From contig CAYYAQ010000025.1 of assembly GCA_964469555.1 (NCBI GenBank), positions 1-43,276 on the forward strand: DNA of 43,276 nt, in the 5' to 3' direction. The notes below the pieces were generated by a model. That model saw only the letters and a list, made by a program, of their open reading frames with translations. It was not told where the DNA came from and made no database searches. The stretch comes from CAYYAQ01 sp964469555. GTDB lineage: Bacteria; Planctomycetota; UBA1135; UBA2386. Positions 15,625-23,885 of the stretch are shown in pieces (the stretch's first letter is position 1; each line of letters opens with the position of its first letter). Made by a program: the position numbers and the translations under genes.

Positions 15625-16899
15625 ATGAATGCGCACCGCCGTCTCGAGCAGCTGTTCCAGGGGTTGTCGAACTACGAGCGGACGCGGGTGCTGCCGAAGG
15701 CGTGGTCCCTGTCGAACATGCGTGCACTGATGGACGCGGCGGGGGTAGAGCACAGCCAGCCGGGCACCTGGGTTCAGGTCGGTGGTTCCAAGGGCAAGGG
15801 GACGACGGTTCTCTACCTCGAAGCGATGGCGCGAGGGGCGGGGTTGTCGACCGGCGCGTTCCTCTCGCCGCACCTCCACCATGTGACGGAGCGCGTGTTG
15901 CTGGACGGAGAACCCGTCGACGCGACCACTCTCGCCGACGCGATGCAGCAGGTGTTGGCTTGGGGGCAGGACCGGGAGCTCGAACTGAGTTTCTTCGAGG
16001 CGGTTACGGCGGCCGCCGTGATCGTCTTCCGTGACGCGCGGTGCGAGTTCGTCGCGCTCGAGGTCGGACTCGGTGGACGATTGGACGCGACGACGGTCGT
16101 GCCCGTCGACGGCACGATCATCACCACGATCGAGCTCGAGCACACGGATCTCCTCGGGGATACTCTCGAAGCCATCGCTACCGAAAAGGCGCACATCATG
16201 CGCCCCGGGAAGCCATCGTGGGTGCAATCCGATGCGGCCCTGGACGACGTGTTTGCCGAGCATGCGAGTCAGATGGGTGCCTGTCTCATGCCCCGCGTGC
16301 GCATCTCGGATGTCCGAGATGATGGTGATGCGACCGCGGGCGTGATCGCTGTCGGTGAGCACGTGGTTGGGTTTCGGGTGAAAGAAGCGAGCCGGTTCGA
16401 ACTTCCGGCCCTGGCCCTCGGCTACGCGTGCCTCCGGCATCTGCGTCCGGAACTCGATCTCGATCTCGACGACGTCCACCGACCGGTGCTTCCGGGGAGG
16501 TTCGAAGTGACGATGGCGCCGGACGGTCGCGCTCTCGTTCTCGACGGCGCCCACACGCCGTCATCGTCGGCCCGGGTGGTGGAAGAACTGCGTCGGAGAT
16601 TCCGACACGAGTCGATCGCGGTGCTGTACGCATCTGCAGCAGGCAAGCTCTGGCAGGAGGGATTGAGTGAGTTCCTGCCCGTTGCCGATAGGTTCTTTGT
16701 CACGGCCCTCGCGGGCACGGAGGGGGTTGACCCCGATCTCGTGGTGGACTGGCTGCACACGCAGGGAAAGGCGGCGATGGTCGTGGGCAGTCCCACCGAA
16801 GGGCTCTCGGAGTTGTCCCGATGTGATGCGGTTCGATTGGTTGTCGGTTCCTTCTATCTCGTAGGGGCGGTTCGCGCCCTGATCCAGCAAGAACAATGA
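15625..16899 (+). CDS. folC: Folylpolyglutamate synthase / dihydrofolate synthase
   Basis: Mur-ligase-family enzyme that adds Glu to dihydropteroate or folate using ATP. Seen are WVQVGGSKGKGTT (P-loop, residues ~49-61), AFLSPHLHHVTERV (family 'SPHl...eRi'), FVALEVGLGGRLDATTVV ('EvGlGGrlDaTN'), IITTIELEHTDLLGDTLEAIATEKAHIMRPG (Mur central motif with the EKA..i motif) and RALVLDGAHT ('DGAHNp' in the C-terminal domain). The 424-residue length is normal. AGGAT about 7 nt before the ATG is a plausible ribosome site. The stop overlaps the next gene's ATG (ATGA). Confidence 0.95.
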   Translation: MNAHRRLEQLFQGLSNYERTRVLPKAWSLSNMRALMDAAGVEHSQPGTWVQVGGSKGKGTTVLYLEAMARGAGLSTGAFLSPHLHHVTERVLLDGEPVDATTLADAMQQVLAWGQDRELELSFFEAVTAAAVIVFRDARCEFVALEVGLGGRLDATTVVPVDGTIITTIELEHTDLLGDTLEAIATEKAHIMRPGKPSWVQSDAALDDVFAEHASQMGACLMPRVRISDVRDDGDATAGVIAVGEHVVGFRVKEASRFELPALALGYACLRHLRPELDLDLDDVHRPVLPGRFEVTMAPDGRALVLDGAHTPSSSARVVEELRRRFRHESIAVLYASAAGKLWQEGLSEFLPVADRFFVTALAGTEGVDPDLVVDWLHTQGKAAMVVGSPTEGLSELSRCDAVRLVVGSFYLVGAVRALIQQEQ

Positions 16900-17417
16900 G
16901 TGAGGCCGAGAGCGCCGTAATCGTCGAGGACTTGTTCCTGACCGACACCTTCCTGATCAAGGGTCGGTTGTCGAACAAGTCGATGCGTCTGGTGAAGATG
17001 CTCGAGGACTTCCCCCACGGATTCCTCCAGATCGAGGATGCGGCGATGGTGTCGCTGCGCAACTCCGAAGTGATCCGGACGCCGCGCGTCCTGGTCAACC
17101 CGAACGAGTTGATCCTCGCGCACGAGCTGGTCGACGTCGCCGGCGATGCCATGCTCCGCCAGCTGGCGACCAACAGCAAGAAGAGCGTGCGAATCCGGGC
17201 GTTCTACAAGGGCCTGGTGCAGCTGGAGCTGTCGGGCAATGTCGAAGCACAGGCCTACGAGCCGCACCACCTCAGCGGACGGAAGTACTTCACGATGGAT
17301 TCCCCGGTCTTGCGCGGTATCCGATTCGACGACAATCCCGAGCTCGCGATCCTGAAGGATCTCGGCTACGCCATCGTCCGCAAGGACCGGCTCGCCTACG
17401 TCTACGACTTCAGCTAG
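16896..17417 (+). CDS. Conserved-looking hypothetical protein coupled to folC
   Basis: A soluble 173-residue protein without signal or membrane segments. It starts with ESAVIVEDLFLTDTFLIKGRLSNKSMRLVKML and continues with FLQIEDAAMVSL and RVLVNPNELILAHELVDVAGD, alternating strands and helices. This resembles small bacterial proteins with a 'GrLs...Rl.d.L......fl.l.da.v' layout, but I cannot name the family. The ATG overlaps the folC stop by 4 nt, implying translational coupling. Role unknown. Confidence 0.8.
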   Translation: MSEAESAVIVEDLFLTDTFLIKGRLSNKSMRLVKMLEDFPHGFLQIEDAAMVSLRNSEVIRTPRVLVNPNELILAHELVDVAGDAMLRQLATNSKKSVRIRAFYKGLVQLELSGNVEAQAYEPHHLSGRKYFTMDSPVLRGIRFDDNPELAILKDLGYAIVRKDRLAYVYDFS

Positions 17418-17476
17418 ACAACCTGCTTGTTCGGGGGCGCTTGCTCCCGGGTGGTCGCTCCGTTACAGACGGTGGC

Positions 17477-17932
17477 ATGGAGCCGCTGGACCCAGTCGCC
17501 GAGAGCCCGGTCGGTCCGACCGCAGATCGCTGGATCTCGGTCCTGGTCCTGCTGGTCGCGATCGGTTTCGTGGCGTTCCTGTGGCACGTGAAGCCTGATC
17601 CACGCGGCTACGGAACGCACGAGCAGACCGGCATGGCGAAGTGCGGCTGGATCGTCAACTACGGCAAGCCGTGCCCGACCTGCGGGGTGACGACGGCGGG
17701 AGCGCACCTCGTTCGGCTCCAGTTGTTCTCCGCAGTGCGAGTACAACCATTCGGCGCCGCTCTCGGCGCAAGCGGGCTGTGGCTGGGTGTCGTCGCCGCC
17801 TGGTGCCTCATGCGCCGGCGTTCGCTGTTCGACTTCCTGTTGCGACTGCCGCAGATGAGGATCATCCTCTGGGGACTCGTGCTTTTGCTCGGGTCCTGGT
17901 TGTATACCTACCTGACCTTCACATCACCGTGA
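17477..17932 (+). CDS. DUF2752 membrane protein
   Basis: A ~151-residue protein with three or four membrane helices (WISVLVLLVAIGFVAFLWHV; FGAALGASGLWLGVVAAWCL; IILWGLVLLLGSWLYTYL) and the DUF2752 signature GKPCPTCGVTTAGAHLVRLQLFSAVRVQPFGA, a CPxCG motif followed by a conserved turn and 'qPfga'. The family's biochemical role is unknown. ATG 17477 was chosen over an upstream non-ATG start at 17441 because residues before it are not conserved-looking. The stop overlaps the next gene's GTG start (GTGA). Confidence 0.85.
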   Translation: MEPLDPVAESPVGPTADRWISVLVLLVAIGFVAFLWHVKPDPRGYGTHEQTGMAKCGWIVNYGKPCPTCGVTTAGAHLVRLQLFSAVRVQPFGAALGASGLWLGVVAAWCLMRRRSLFDFLLRLPQMRIILWGLVLLLGSWLYTYLTFTSP

Positions 17933-18516
17933 GCCAGCACCCACCCCCTCTACCGTCCGCCCCGTCGAGTCAGCCTTCGCTCGTAGCACCCGTGTTGGTG
18001 ACTGCGATGGCTGCCGCCGTGATGTTCAGCCTCCCGTCGTTCATGGGCACGAACACGTTTGGGTGTTGTTCGCAGAACTGCTGTGCGTCGTTTGCCGCGG
18101 CGATACTCGGATTCATGCCGGTGATCATGTACCGGCGTTCCGGCGGCCATGCGACGCCGGGCCTGGGTTGCGTGACCGGTCTGATCAGCGTCGCCATCGG
18201 CGGAGTTGTCGGCGCGATCGTGCAGGCGAAGTTCCCGGTGTACGACGTCAGCCAACTACGGGACGTGTTGGGCGAAAACTATGAGGAGTTTGACAAGGCG
18301 TTTCAGCAACAGGGGCAGGAGTCACCTTGGACCAGGGAGGAATTCATCTCCAATGGAGTCACGCTCGCGCCCTACTTTGTGATCCTCGTCGCCGCCTTCA
18401 GCAGTTTCCTCGCCGGCGTGTGCGGCTTGCTCGCCACTGCGTTCGGTCGTCGGCGCCAGCCGCCGCAACAGCCACCGCCGAATTGGCCGCAGCAGCCACA
18501 GCCGCCGCAGGTCTGA
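17929..18516 (+). CDS. Cys-rich multi-helix membrane protein with Pro/Gln tail
   Basis: Starts at GTG 17929 overlapping the DUF2752 stop by 4 nt; 195 residues. A Pro-rich cytoplasmic-type start is followed by helices at ~23-38 and ~45-62, with the cluster FGCCSQNCCASF between them, then a Gly-rich helix pair (CVTGLISVAIGGVVGAIV) and a last helix (YFVILVAAFSSFLAGVCGLLA). The tail (PPQQPPPNWPQQPQPPQ) is low-complexity Pro/Gln. Small bacterial membrane proteins with Pro/Gln-rich tails of this kind are common, but no family is recognised. Co-translation with the DUF2752 gene suggests a shared complex. Confidence 0.75.
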   Translation: MSQHPPPLPSAPSSQPSLVAPVLVTAMAAAVMFSLPSFMGTNTFGCCSQNCCASFAAAILGFMPVIMYRRSGGHATPGLGCVTGLISVAIGGVVGAIVQAKFPVYDVSQLRDVLGENYEEFDKAFQQQGQESPWTREEFISNGVTLAPYFVILVAAFSSFLAGVCGLLATAFGRRRQPPQQPPPNWPQQPQPPQV

Positions 18517-18533
18517 CGGGTCGTCGCCGCCGG

Positions 18534-19457
18534 CTACTCCTTGGGCTCGCCGATGAGATCCCGCAACATCAACGTGTACGAGACGTAGCGTGACTGCGCG
18601 ATCAGGTTCTCCTCCGCCGCGGGAAGCACGGCGCAGTCAGGTTCGACTGTATGCGTGCAGTTGCGGAAGGCACACTTGTGGACGAACTCCTTGATGTCCG
18701 GAAAGCAGAACGCCAGGTCGAGCGGTTCGAGGTTCTGCAGCCCGAAACTCCGGATCCCCGGGGTGTCGAGAACGTGTCCGCCACCCGGCAATGGAATCAG
18801 CTGCGTGTGTGACGTCGTGTGCTTGCCCTGGCGGATGCGACCGATGCTGCCGATTCGCAGATTCAGGCCGGGGATCAGCGTGTTGATCAAGGAGGACTTG
18901 CCGACGCCGGACGCGCCCGTGATCACCGTCACGTTCTCGTGGAGCAATCCTCGGAGCATGTCGAGGCTCTCGTGGGTCTCCTTGCCCTTGATCACGCAGG
19001 TCACGAACGAGTCGTAGCCGATGTCGCGGTACATCTCCGCCCAATCCTCCGCGACGCCGTGCTTGTCCCGGTCGACCTTCGTGATCGTCAAGATCGCGGG
19101 AATGTGCTCTCGCTCGGCGCCCGCGAGGATCCGGTCGACGAGCTCGGGCTGAAACTTCGGGTCACGGATCGACGCCATGACCATCACCAGCGTGACGTTC
19201 GCTGCGATGACCTGTTCGCGCTTGTCGTCGTCTCCAGCCTTGCGCCGGGCGAGCCGGGTCGTCCGTGGCAAGACCTCGTCGATCGCCCCGCCGCCGTCCG
19301 CGAGCGTGACCATCACCCGATCTCCGACCGCGATCGGTCGGGCTTCATTGTTCGTGCACTTTTCGAACAGCCGACCGCGCAGCGGTAGGATGTGGGTCGT
19401 CCCTGCCACGTCCACATGGCAGACCTTCGCGTCGATCCTGAGCACCAGTCCTTCCAT
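18534..19457 (-). CDS. rsgA: Ribosome small-subunit-dependent GTPase A
   Basis: Circularly permuted GTPase that checks late 30S maturation and releases RbfA. Domains in order: N-terminal OB fold (1-~75), GTPase with G4 TKVDRD (126-131) before G1 GASGVGKSS (181-189) and G3 DTPG (231-234), then a zinc finger with Cys262, Cys267, His269 and Cys275. The 307 residues are typical. The ATG at 19457 is only 4 nt from the divergent gluQ ATG, so each gene's promoter must lie inside the other gene. Confidence 0.97.
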   Translation of the reverse strand: MEGLVLRIDAKVCHVDVAGTTHILPLRGRLFEKCTNNEARPIAVGDRVMVTLADGGGAIDEVLPRTTRLARRKAGDDDKREQVIAANVTLVMVMASIRDPKFQPELVDRILAGAEREHIPAILTITKVDRDKHGVAEDWAEMYRDIGYDSFVTCVIKGKETHESLDMLRGLLHENVTVITGASGVGKSSLINTLIPGLNLRIGSIGRIRQGKHTTSHTQLIPLPGGGHVLDTPGIRSFGLQNLEPLDLAFCFPDIKEFVHKCAFRNCTHTVEPDCAVLPAAEENLIAQSRYVSYTLMLRDLIGEPKE

Positions 19458-19461
19458 CTAT

Positions 19462-20424
19462 ATGAGCGGCAGATTACTCCGCAGAGAGCCGAACCACGAC
19501 CAGGAACCGGTAGGTCGTCTGGCACCGAGTCCCACCGGAGTCCTCCACCTCGGCAACGCGCGGAGTTTCTTGCTCGCGTGGTTGTCCGTGCGGTCGGCGG
19601 GCGGGACGTTGCGGATGAGGGTCGAGGACATCGACGGACCGAGGGTCAAGCCCGATGCTGCCGCGCAGGCCTTCGAGGACATCGCCTGGCTCGGCCTCGA
19701 CTTCGACGGTGAGCCGATGTTTCAGTCGAAGCGCCTGTCGATCTACGCGGACGCCGTCGCGCACCTGATGGACGAGGGGCTCGCCTACCCGTGTGTTTGT
19801 AGTCGGAAGGAAATCGAAGAAGCGGCCTCCGCGCCGCACGAGTCCTGGCAGGACGCGGTCGTCTACCCGGGCACGTGCCGCGACCACTTCGCGTCGCTCG
19901 ACGAAGCGAAGGCGACGACGGGCAAGGATCCGGCGGTGCGTTTTTGTGTCGATGTCGACTCCGTGCCCTTCGAAGACGGATTCCTCGGTGGTCAAGAGGG
20001 TCTCATCCGAGGTGATTTCGTCATCCAGAAACGCGACGGCGGCCCCGCTTATCAGCTGGCTGTCGTCATCGATGACGCTGACACGGGGATCGGCGAGGTG
20101 TTGCGGGGTGACGACCTGCTCGTGTCGACGCCTCGGCAACTCCTGCTGTACGAAGCGCTCGGATGGACGCCGCCCGGATTTCTGCACGTTCCCCTCGTCG
20201 TGGGTGAGGACGGACGGAGGCTCGCCAAGCGCCACGGGGACACCTCCCTACGGCGGTTCCGCGAGGCGGGGGTGCCGACCGAGACGGTCGTGGGGTATCT
20301 CGCGTGGCTGTGCGGGTTTCGGAGCGAGCCCGAGGCTTGCGCCGCGAGCGAGCTCCTGGAGGGATTCGACCTCGGACGCCTGGGCCCGGAAGCAGCCGTG
20401 GCACGGGAGCCGTGGTGCCTCTGA
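19462..20424 (+). CDS. gluQ: Glutamyl-Q tRNA(Asp) synthetase
   Basis: A GluRS paralogue without the anticodon-binding domain; it attaches Glu to queuosine in tRNA(Asp). Seen are GRLAPSPTGVLHLGNARSF (HIGH-type motif, ~18-36), RVEDIDGPRVKPDA, the zinc-site Cys in YPCVCSRKEI and YPGTCRDH, FVIQKRDGGPAYQLAVVIDDADTGIGEVLRGDDLL and the KMSKS-equivalent LAKRHGDTSLR. The 320-residue length fits GluQ and excludes full GluRS. The start places the HIGH motif near the N-terminus as expected. The 4-nt distance to the rsgA start leaves no room for its own untranslated region unless the leader overlaps rsgA or the mRNA is leaderless. Confidence 0.93.
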   Translation: MSGRLLRREPNHDQEPVGRLAPSPTGVLHLGNARSFLLAWLSVRSAGGTLRMRVEDIDGPRVKPDAAAQAFEDIAWLGLDFDGEPMFQSKRLSIYADAVAHLMDEGLAYPCVCSRKEIEEAASAPHESWQDAVVYPGTCRDHFASLDEAKATTGKDPAVRFCVDVDSVPFEDGFLGGQEGLIRGDFVIQKRDGGPAYQLAVVIDDADTGIGEVLRGDDLLVSTPRQLLLYEALGWTPPGFLHVPLVVGEDGRRLAKRHGDTSLRRFREAGVPTETVVGYLAWLCGFRSEPEACAASELLEGFDLGRLGPEAAVAREPWCL

Positions 20425-20484
20425 GTTGCGCAGCTGCCACGCCGGCGGAGTTGTGTCGTTCATGGGACCCTCAGGAGAGAACCC

Positions 20485-20766
20485 ATGACCAGATGCAACA
20501 GCACGATGACCGCCCGACCGAACCCCGCAGGGATTCTGGAGCCGCTGCGCAAGTCCCGCCTGCTCTCCTTCGCAGCTCTGTTCGCGCTCTGTCTACCGCT
20601 GCAAGGTTGTTTCACCACCGGGCTCTGGTCGAGTGATCTCAACGGACGCGAAAAGGCTTACCTGACAGTCGTCAGCCTGACCCTGGACGTCGTGACCTTG
20701 CCGCTTCAGATCGCCGTCCTCGACCGCGCGAGCCACCACCACCACCACCACCACCACTGCCGCTAG
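20485..20766 (+). CDS. Small lipoprotein with C-terminal His8 tract
   Basis: A 93-residue protein starting 7 nt after AGGAG (20473-20477), a clear ribosome site. A long n-region and hydrophobic stretch (LLSFAALFALCLPLQGC) end in the lipobox LQGC, giving a mature lipoprotein of ~52 residues. A second hydrophobic segment (YLTVVSLTLDVVTLPLQIAVL) resembles the YceK/DUF1375-type small lipoproteins. The end is DRAS followed by eight His (encoded by eight CAC triplets, 20734-20757) and CR, a possible metal-binding tail. The stop TAG shares the palindrome CTAG with the stop of the converging gene. Confidence 0.8.
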   Translation: MTRCNSTMTARPNPAGILEPLRKSRLLSFAALFALCLPLQGCFTTGLWSSDLNGREKAYLTVVSLTLDVVTLPLQIAVLDRASHHHHHHHHCR

Positions 20767-21578
20767 CTCTTGACTTTGGTTCTGCCGATGGGCCGCTCTG
20801 GCACGTCCAGAACGCGGCGGTGATAGAGCATGATGAACACTGTGCTCGTGATCACCGTCAGGGCGATGTGGAGGACATCAACAGCGTGGATCTGGTTGCC
20901 CAAGGATGACGGTGTCAGCGGGAAGGAGTTGAACGAGAGCACGGACGTCTCCCTCGCTAGCACGTGAAGGTGCTGCATTCCCTCGCGGCCCAGGAACGCG
21001 ATCCAGGTGAAAACGCTGATCAGGATCTGCCCGCACAACAACCGCGCGGTCTCGTGCAGGTCCCAAGTGACGCGTTCGAATACTGCCTTGAACGCCCGCA
21101 ACGGTCGGCGGGGATGCAGCGCGGTCGTGCCGAGCAAGGGCGCGAGCGCGAGACTCGGCGCGAGAAGGAAGATCGTCGAGAAGGTCGTTCGCCCGGCGCC
21201 TCCCGTGAAGAGGTTCGTCGAGACGAATTCGAGGAACAGGAGTGACATCATCTGTCCGAGGAAGATCGTCACGGTATGGTCCTTTATGCCCGCTACGAAA
21301 TGACGACCGTCGGGCTTCGTCCCCGCCCGCAGCGGTTGTAGAAGTCCGATGAAGCCCGCGACCAGCACGGACATCGTGACCAACACGAGGAGGATGAACT
21401 GCCAGGAGTTGTGCGTGAACTGAGTTGGCCGGAAGTTGCCCGACGACGCCATCTCGAGCCAGAAGGCGAGGACTCCTGCGAGCGCGGCGGGGACGAGCAG
21501 CGCCGGCGTCGAGAGGACGGTTACCCACGCCGAATTCCCCTTCATTTCGGTGGATTCGCGGGTAGAGGCCCTGCCCAT
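20763..21578 (-). CDS. Polytopic membrane protein, 5' end disturbed by duplication
   Basis: As it stands the frame begins at ATG 21578 and codes for 271 residues with about five or six hydrophobic helices (ALLVPAALAGVLAFWLEM; FILLVLVTMSVLVAGFIGLL; TFSTIFLLAPSLALAPLLG; LHIALTVITSTVFIMLYHR). No family is recognised. A 29-bp tandem duplication lies directly upstream. If one copy is removed, the frame extends to ATG 21670 and adds the N-terminal helix MKISILLFLGCIVAGFVALG in perfect register, so the original gene was probably 20763-21670. With two copies, translation from 21670 shifts frame and stops early. Internal starts at 21578 or MKGNSAW may still give a shortened protein. Its stop overlaps that of the His8 lipoprotein gene. 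Confidence 0.7.
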   Translation of the reverse strand: MGRASTRESTEMKGNSAWVTVLSTPALLVPAALAGVLAFWLEMASSGNFRPTQFTHNSWQFILLVLVTMSVLVAGFIGLLQPLRAGTKPDGRHFVAGIKDHTVTIFLGQMMSLLFLEFVSTNLFTGGAGRTTFSTIFLLAPSLALAPLLGTTALHPRRPLRAFKAVFERVTWDLHETARLLCGQILISVFTWIAFLGREGMQHLHVLARETSVLSFNSFPLTPSSLGNQIHAVDVLHIALTVITSTVFIMLYHRRVLDVPERPIGRTKVKS

Positions 21579-21585
21579 GAGTCCG

Positions 21586-21643
21586 AGGGCGACGAACCCT
21601 GCGACGATGCAGCCAGGGCGACGAACCCTGCGACGATGCAGCC
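21586..21643. repeat. 29-bp perfect tandem duplication
   Basis: Two identical adjacent copies at 21586-21614 and 21615-21643, beginning AGGGCGACGAACCC. The unit length is not a multiple of three, so it shifts the frame of the minus-strand membrane protein gene. Confidence 0.97.
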
Positions 21644-21770
21644 CAGGAATAAGAGGATCGAGATCTTCATGACGTGCGGTGTAGGACTACTGACTCGGGC
21701 GGCAATATTCGCCCTTTGCCGTCAGCACGCTCTGGATAGCCTAATAACTCGCGTCAAGCTACCCCATGCG

Positions 21771-22583
21771 ATGGAACCTCCGATCCAATCCTCCAGGAAC
21801 CCCGTCGTGAGGCGTTTCCGTCGGACGTCCGCCGGTGCGTTCGAAGACCTCATGGTGGCCGAGGGTCTGCGGCTGGTCGCCGACGTTCTCACCGCGGGTC
21901 GGGAGGTGGTGGAAGTCGCGTGGTCTCCGCGCCTGATCGATCGTCCCGATGGTTCGGCGCTCCTCGCGCGACTTCGTGAATGTGGGGCGACCTTGCACGA
22001 CTGCGCGGACCGGGTCCTCCACCAACTGTCGCACCTCAAGACGCACCAAGGCGTCAGCGTCATCCTGCGTCGCCCGACGTATTGCGCCGCGGATCTGTTA
22101 GGCGGAGGCGAGGAGCGCGCGGCGAATCCTCTCGTCGTCGTGGCGGCCGGCGTCCGAGACCCGGGCAATCTCGGCGCGATCGTGCGAGCTGCCGAGGCCG
22201 CGGGGGCGACGGGCGTGGTCGCCCTCGACGCGGCGGATCCATTTCGAGACAAGGCCGTGCGGGGCAGCTCGGGCAGCATCCTCCGCATGCCTTGTATCTC
22301 CCAACGGTCCGCGGACGAAACCGTGGCCTTCGCGCGGGAGCACGGATTGCAGATCGTCGTCGCCGACAACACCGCGTCGGAGCCGTGTTGGGGCGCCGAC
22401 CTCTTGGCGCCGACCCTTCTCGTGTTCGGATCGGAAGGCGCCGGCGTCCCGGAGGACTTGGTCCGGGCTGCGGATCGACGGGTTGGCATTCCTCTCGCAG
22501 CTCCGGTCGAGAGCCTCAACGTGTCGGTCGCCGCCGGCGTCGTGTTGTTCGAGGCCAGGCGGCAGAGGGCATTGGCGCGGTGA
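21771..22583 (+). CDS. SpoU-family (TrmH/RlmB-type) RNA 2'-O-methyltransferase
   Basis: SPOUT methyltransferase acting on rRNA or tRNA ribose. An N-terminal substrate-binding region (MVAEGLRLVADVLTAG, residues ~27-42) precedes the knotted catalytic domain with motif 1 VRDPGNLGAIVRAAEAAGA, motif 2 TLLVFGSEGAGVP and motif 3 IPLAAPVESLNVSVAAGVVLFEA. The 270-residue size fits the 23S rRNA methyltransferase RlmB/TsnR-like group; the target nucleotide cannot be read from sequence. ATG 21771 was chosen as the first start that precedes the conserved part. The stop overlaps the GTG start of rarA. Confidence 0.9.
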   Translation: MEPPIQSSRNPVVRRFRRTSAGAFEDLMVAEGLRLVADVLTAGREVVEVAWSPRLIDRPDGSALLARLRECGATLHDCADRVLHQLSHLKTHQGVSVILRRPTYCAADLLGGGEERAANPLVVVAAGVRDPGNLGAIVRAAEAAGATGVVALDAADPFRDKAVRGSSGSILRMPCISQRSADETVAFAREHGLQIVVADNTASEPCWGADLLAPTLLVFGSEGAGVPEDLVRAADRRVGIPLAAPVESLNVSVAAGVVLFEARRQRALAR

Positions 22584-23881
22584 GTCTCTTCGAGAAACCG
22601 ATCGAGAAACCGCTCGCGGAGCGCATGCGACCGGCGACCCTCGACGAGGTCCTGGGTCAGGATCACTTGCTGGCCGCAGGGCGAGCCCTGCGTGTCGCGA
22701 TCGAGAGCGGCAGCGCTGGTTCGCTCCTGCTGTTCGGTCCCCCAGGCGTGGGCAAGACGACGCTGGCGTTGATCATCGCGGAAGCTTCGGGGCTGCACTT
22801 CGAACCGTTCTCTGCGGTGCTCGGTGGAGTCAAGGACGTGCGCGCCGCCGTGGCGCGTGCGGACGAGGTTCGCCAGATGGAAGGGAAGGGCACGATGCTC
22901 TTCGTCGACGAGATTCATCGGTTCAACAAGGCGCAGCAGGACGCCTTCCTTCCCTACGTCGAGGGCGGTCGCGTCGTTCTCGTCGGGGCGACGACGGAGA
23001 ACCCCGCGTTTTCGGTGATCGCGCCGCTGCTCTCGCGCTGTCGCGTCCTGCAGCTTAGGTCGCTCGAGCCGCAACACGTCCTCACATTGATCGAGCGCAC
23101 GCTGTCGGATGCGAACCGTGGTCTCGGTGGTCGCCAGCTGCGCATCGATGACGAGGCGGTCGAGAGGATTTCCGGTCTCGCTGGCGGCGATGCCCGCAGG
23201 GCGCTGACGATCCTCGAGGCGTGCACGAACTCGCTGGGCGACGGCGAGACGATCACCGTCGACGCTGTCGTCGAAGCAGCGCAACACCGTACGCTGATCC
23301 ACGACAAGTCTGGCGACCAGCACTACGCGCTCCTGAGCGCCCTGCACAAGAGCCTGCGCAATTCGGATGTGCAGGCCGCGGTGTATTGGCTCGCTCGCAT
23401 GATCGAAGCAGGCGTAGACCCGATGCAGCCGGCGCGGCGCATGATTGCGATGGCCGCCGAGGACATCGGCATCGCCGACCCGATGGCGCTGCAGTTGGCC
23501 GTGGCTGCGATGCAGGCGGTTCAGAACCTGGGCTTGCCCGAGGGTCGGATTCCACTCGCCGAGGCCGCGATTTACCTCGCGCAAGCGCCGAAGAGCAACG
23601 CCGTGATCAACGCGATCGATTCGGCAGCGCAAGAAGTCCGTGACGGTGACCAGTACCCGGTACCGCTTCATCTGCGCAACGCGACGACGGCTTTGGCCAA
23701 GAAACAAGGGCACGGCGAGGGTTACCACTACGCGCATGACCACGAGGGTGGCGTCGCGCCGATCGAGTGTCTGCCGAAAGAACTCGTCGGTCGGCGGTTC
23801 TTCGATCCGGCGGGCCGCGGGTTCGAGGCGAAGGTTGTCGAGCGGATGGATGAAGCCGACAAGAGGCGCCGCGGCGAGTAG
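22580..23881 (+). CDS. rarA: Replication-associated recombination protein A (RarA/MgsA)
   Basis: AAA+ ATPase of the clamp-loader group acting at stalled replication forks. Starts at GTG 22580, overlapping the upstream stop by 4 nt, with LFEKPIEKPLAERMRPATLDEVLGQDHLL, the standard 'PLA.RmRP.tldE..GQ.hll' opening. Walker A is GPPGVGKTT, Walker B MLFVDEIHRFNK, sensor 1 VGATTENP and sensor 2 GDARRALTILE. The C-terminal tetramerisation part has YWLARMIEAGVDP, AAEDIGIADP, YLAQAPKSNAV and the end HDHEGG..QECLP-like IECLPKEL. At 433 residues it is full length. Confidence 0.96.
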   Translation: MSLFEKPIEKPLAERMRPATLDEVLGQDHLLAAGRALRVAIESGSAGSLLLFGPPGVGKTTLALIIAEASGLHFEPFSAVLGGVKDVRAAVARADEVRQMEGKGTMLFVDEIHRFNKAQQDAFLPYVEGGRVVLVGATTENPAFSVIAPLLSRCRVLQLRSLEPQHVLTLIERTLSDANRGLGGRQLRIDDEAVERISGLAGGDARRALTILEACTNSLGDGETITVDAVVEAAQHRTLIHDKSGDQHYALLSALHKSLRNSDVQAAVYWLARMIEAGVDPMQPARRMIAMAAEDIGIADPMALQLAVAAMQAVQNLGLPEGRIPLAEAAIYLAQAPKSNAVINAIDSAAQEVRDGDQYPVPLHLRNATTALAKKQGHGEGYHYAHDHEGGVAPIECLPKELVGRRFFDPAGRGFEAKVVERMDEADKRRRGE

Positions 23882-23885
23882 ATCG

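Noticed and set aside
14422..16554. A 710-residue fusion of the esterase with a long N-terminal part
   Set aside because: The first ~360 residues are antisense to folC and Arg/His-rich; the signal peptide at 15468 marks the true start.
20734..20757. CRISPR-like or short tandem array
   Set aside because: It is a simple eight-fold CAC triplet run coding for His; no spacer-repeat array exists in the window.
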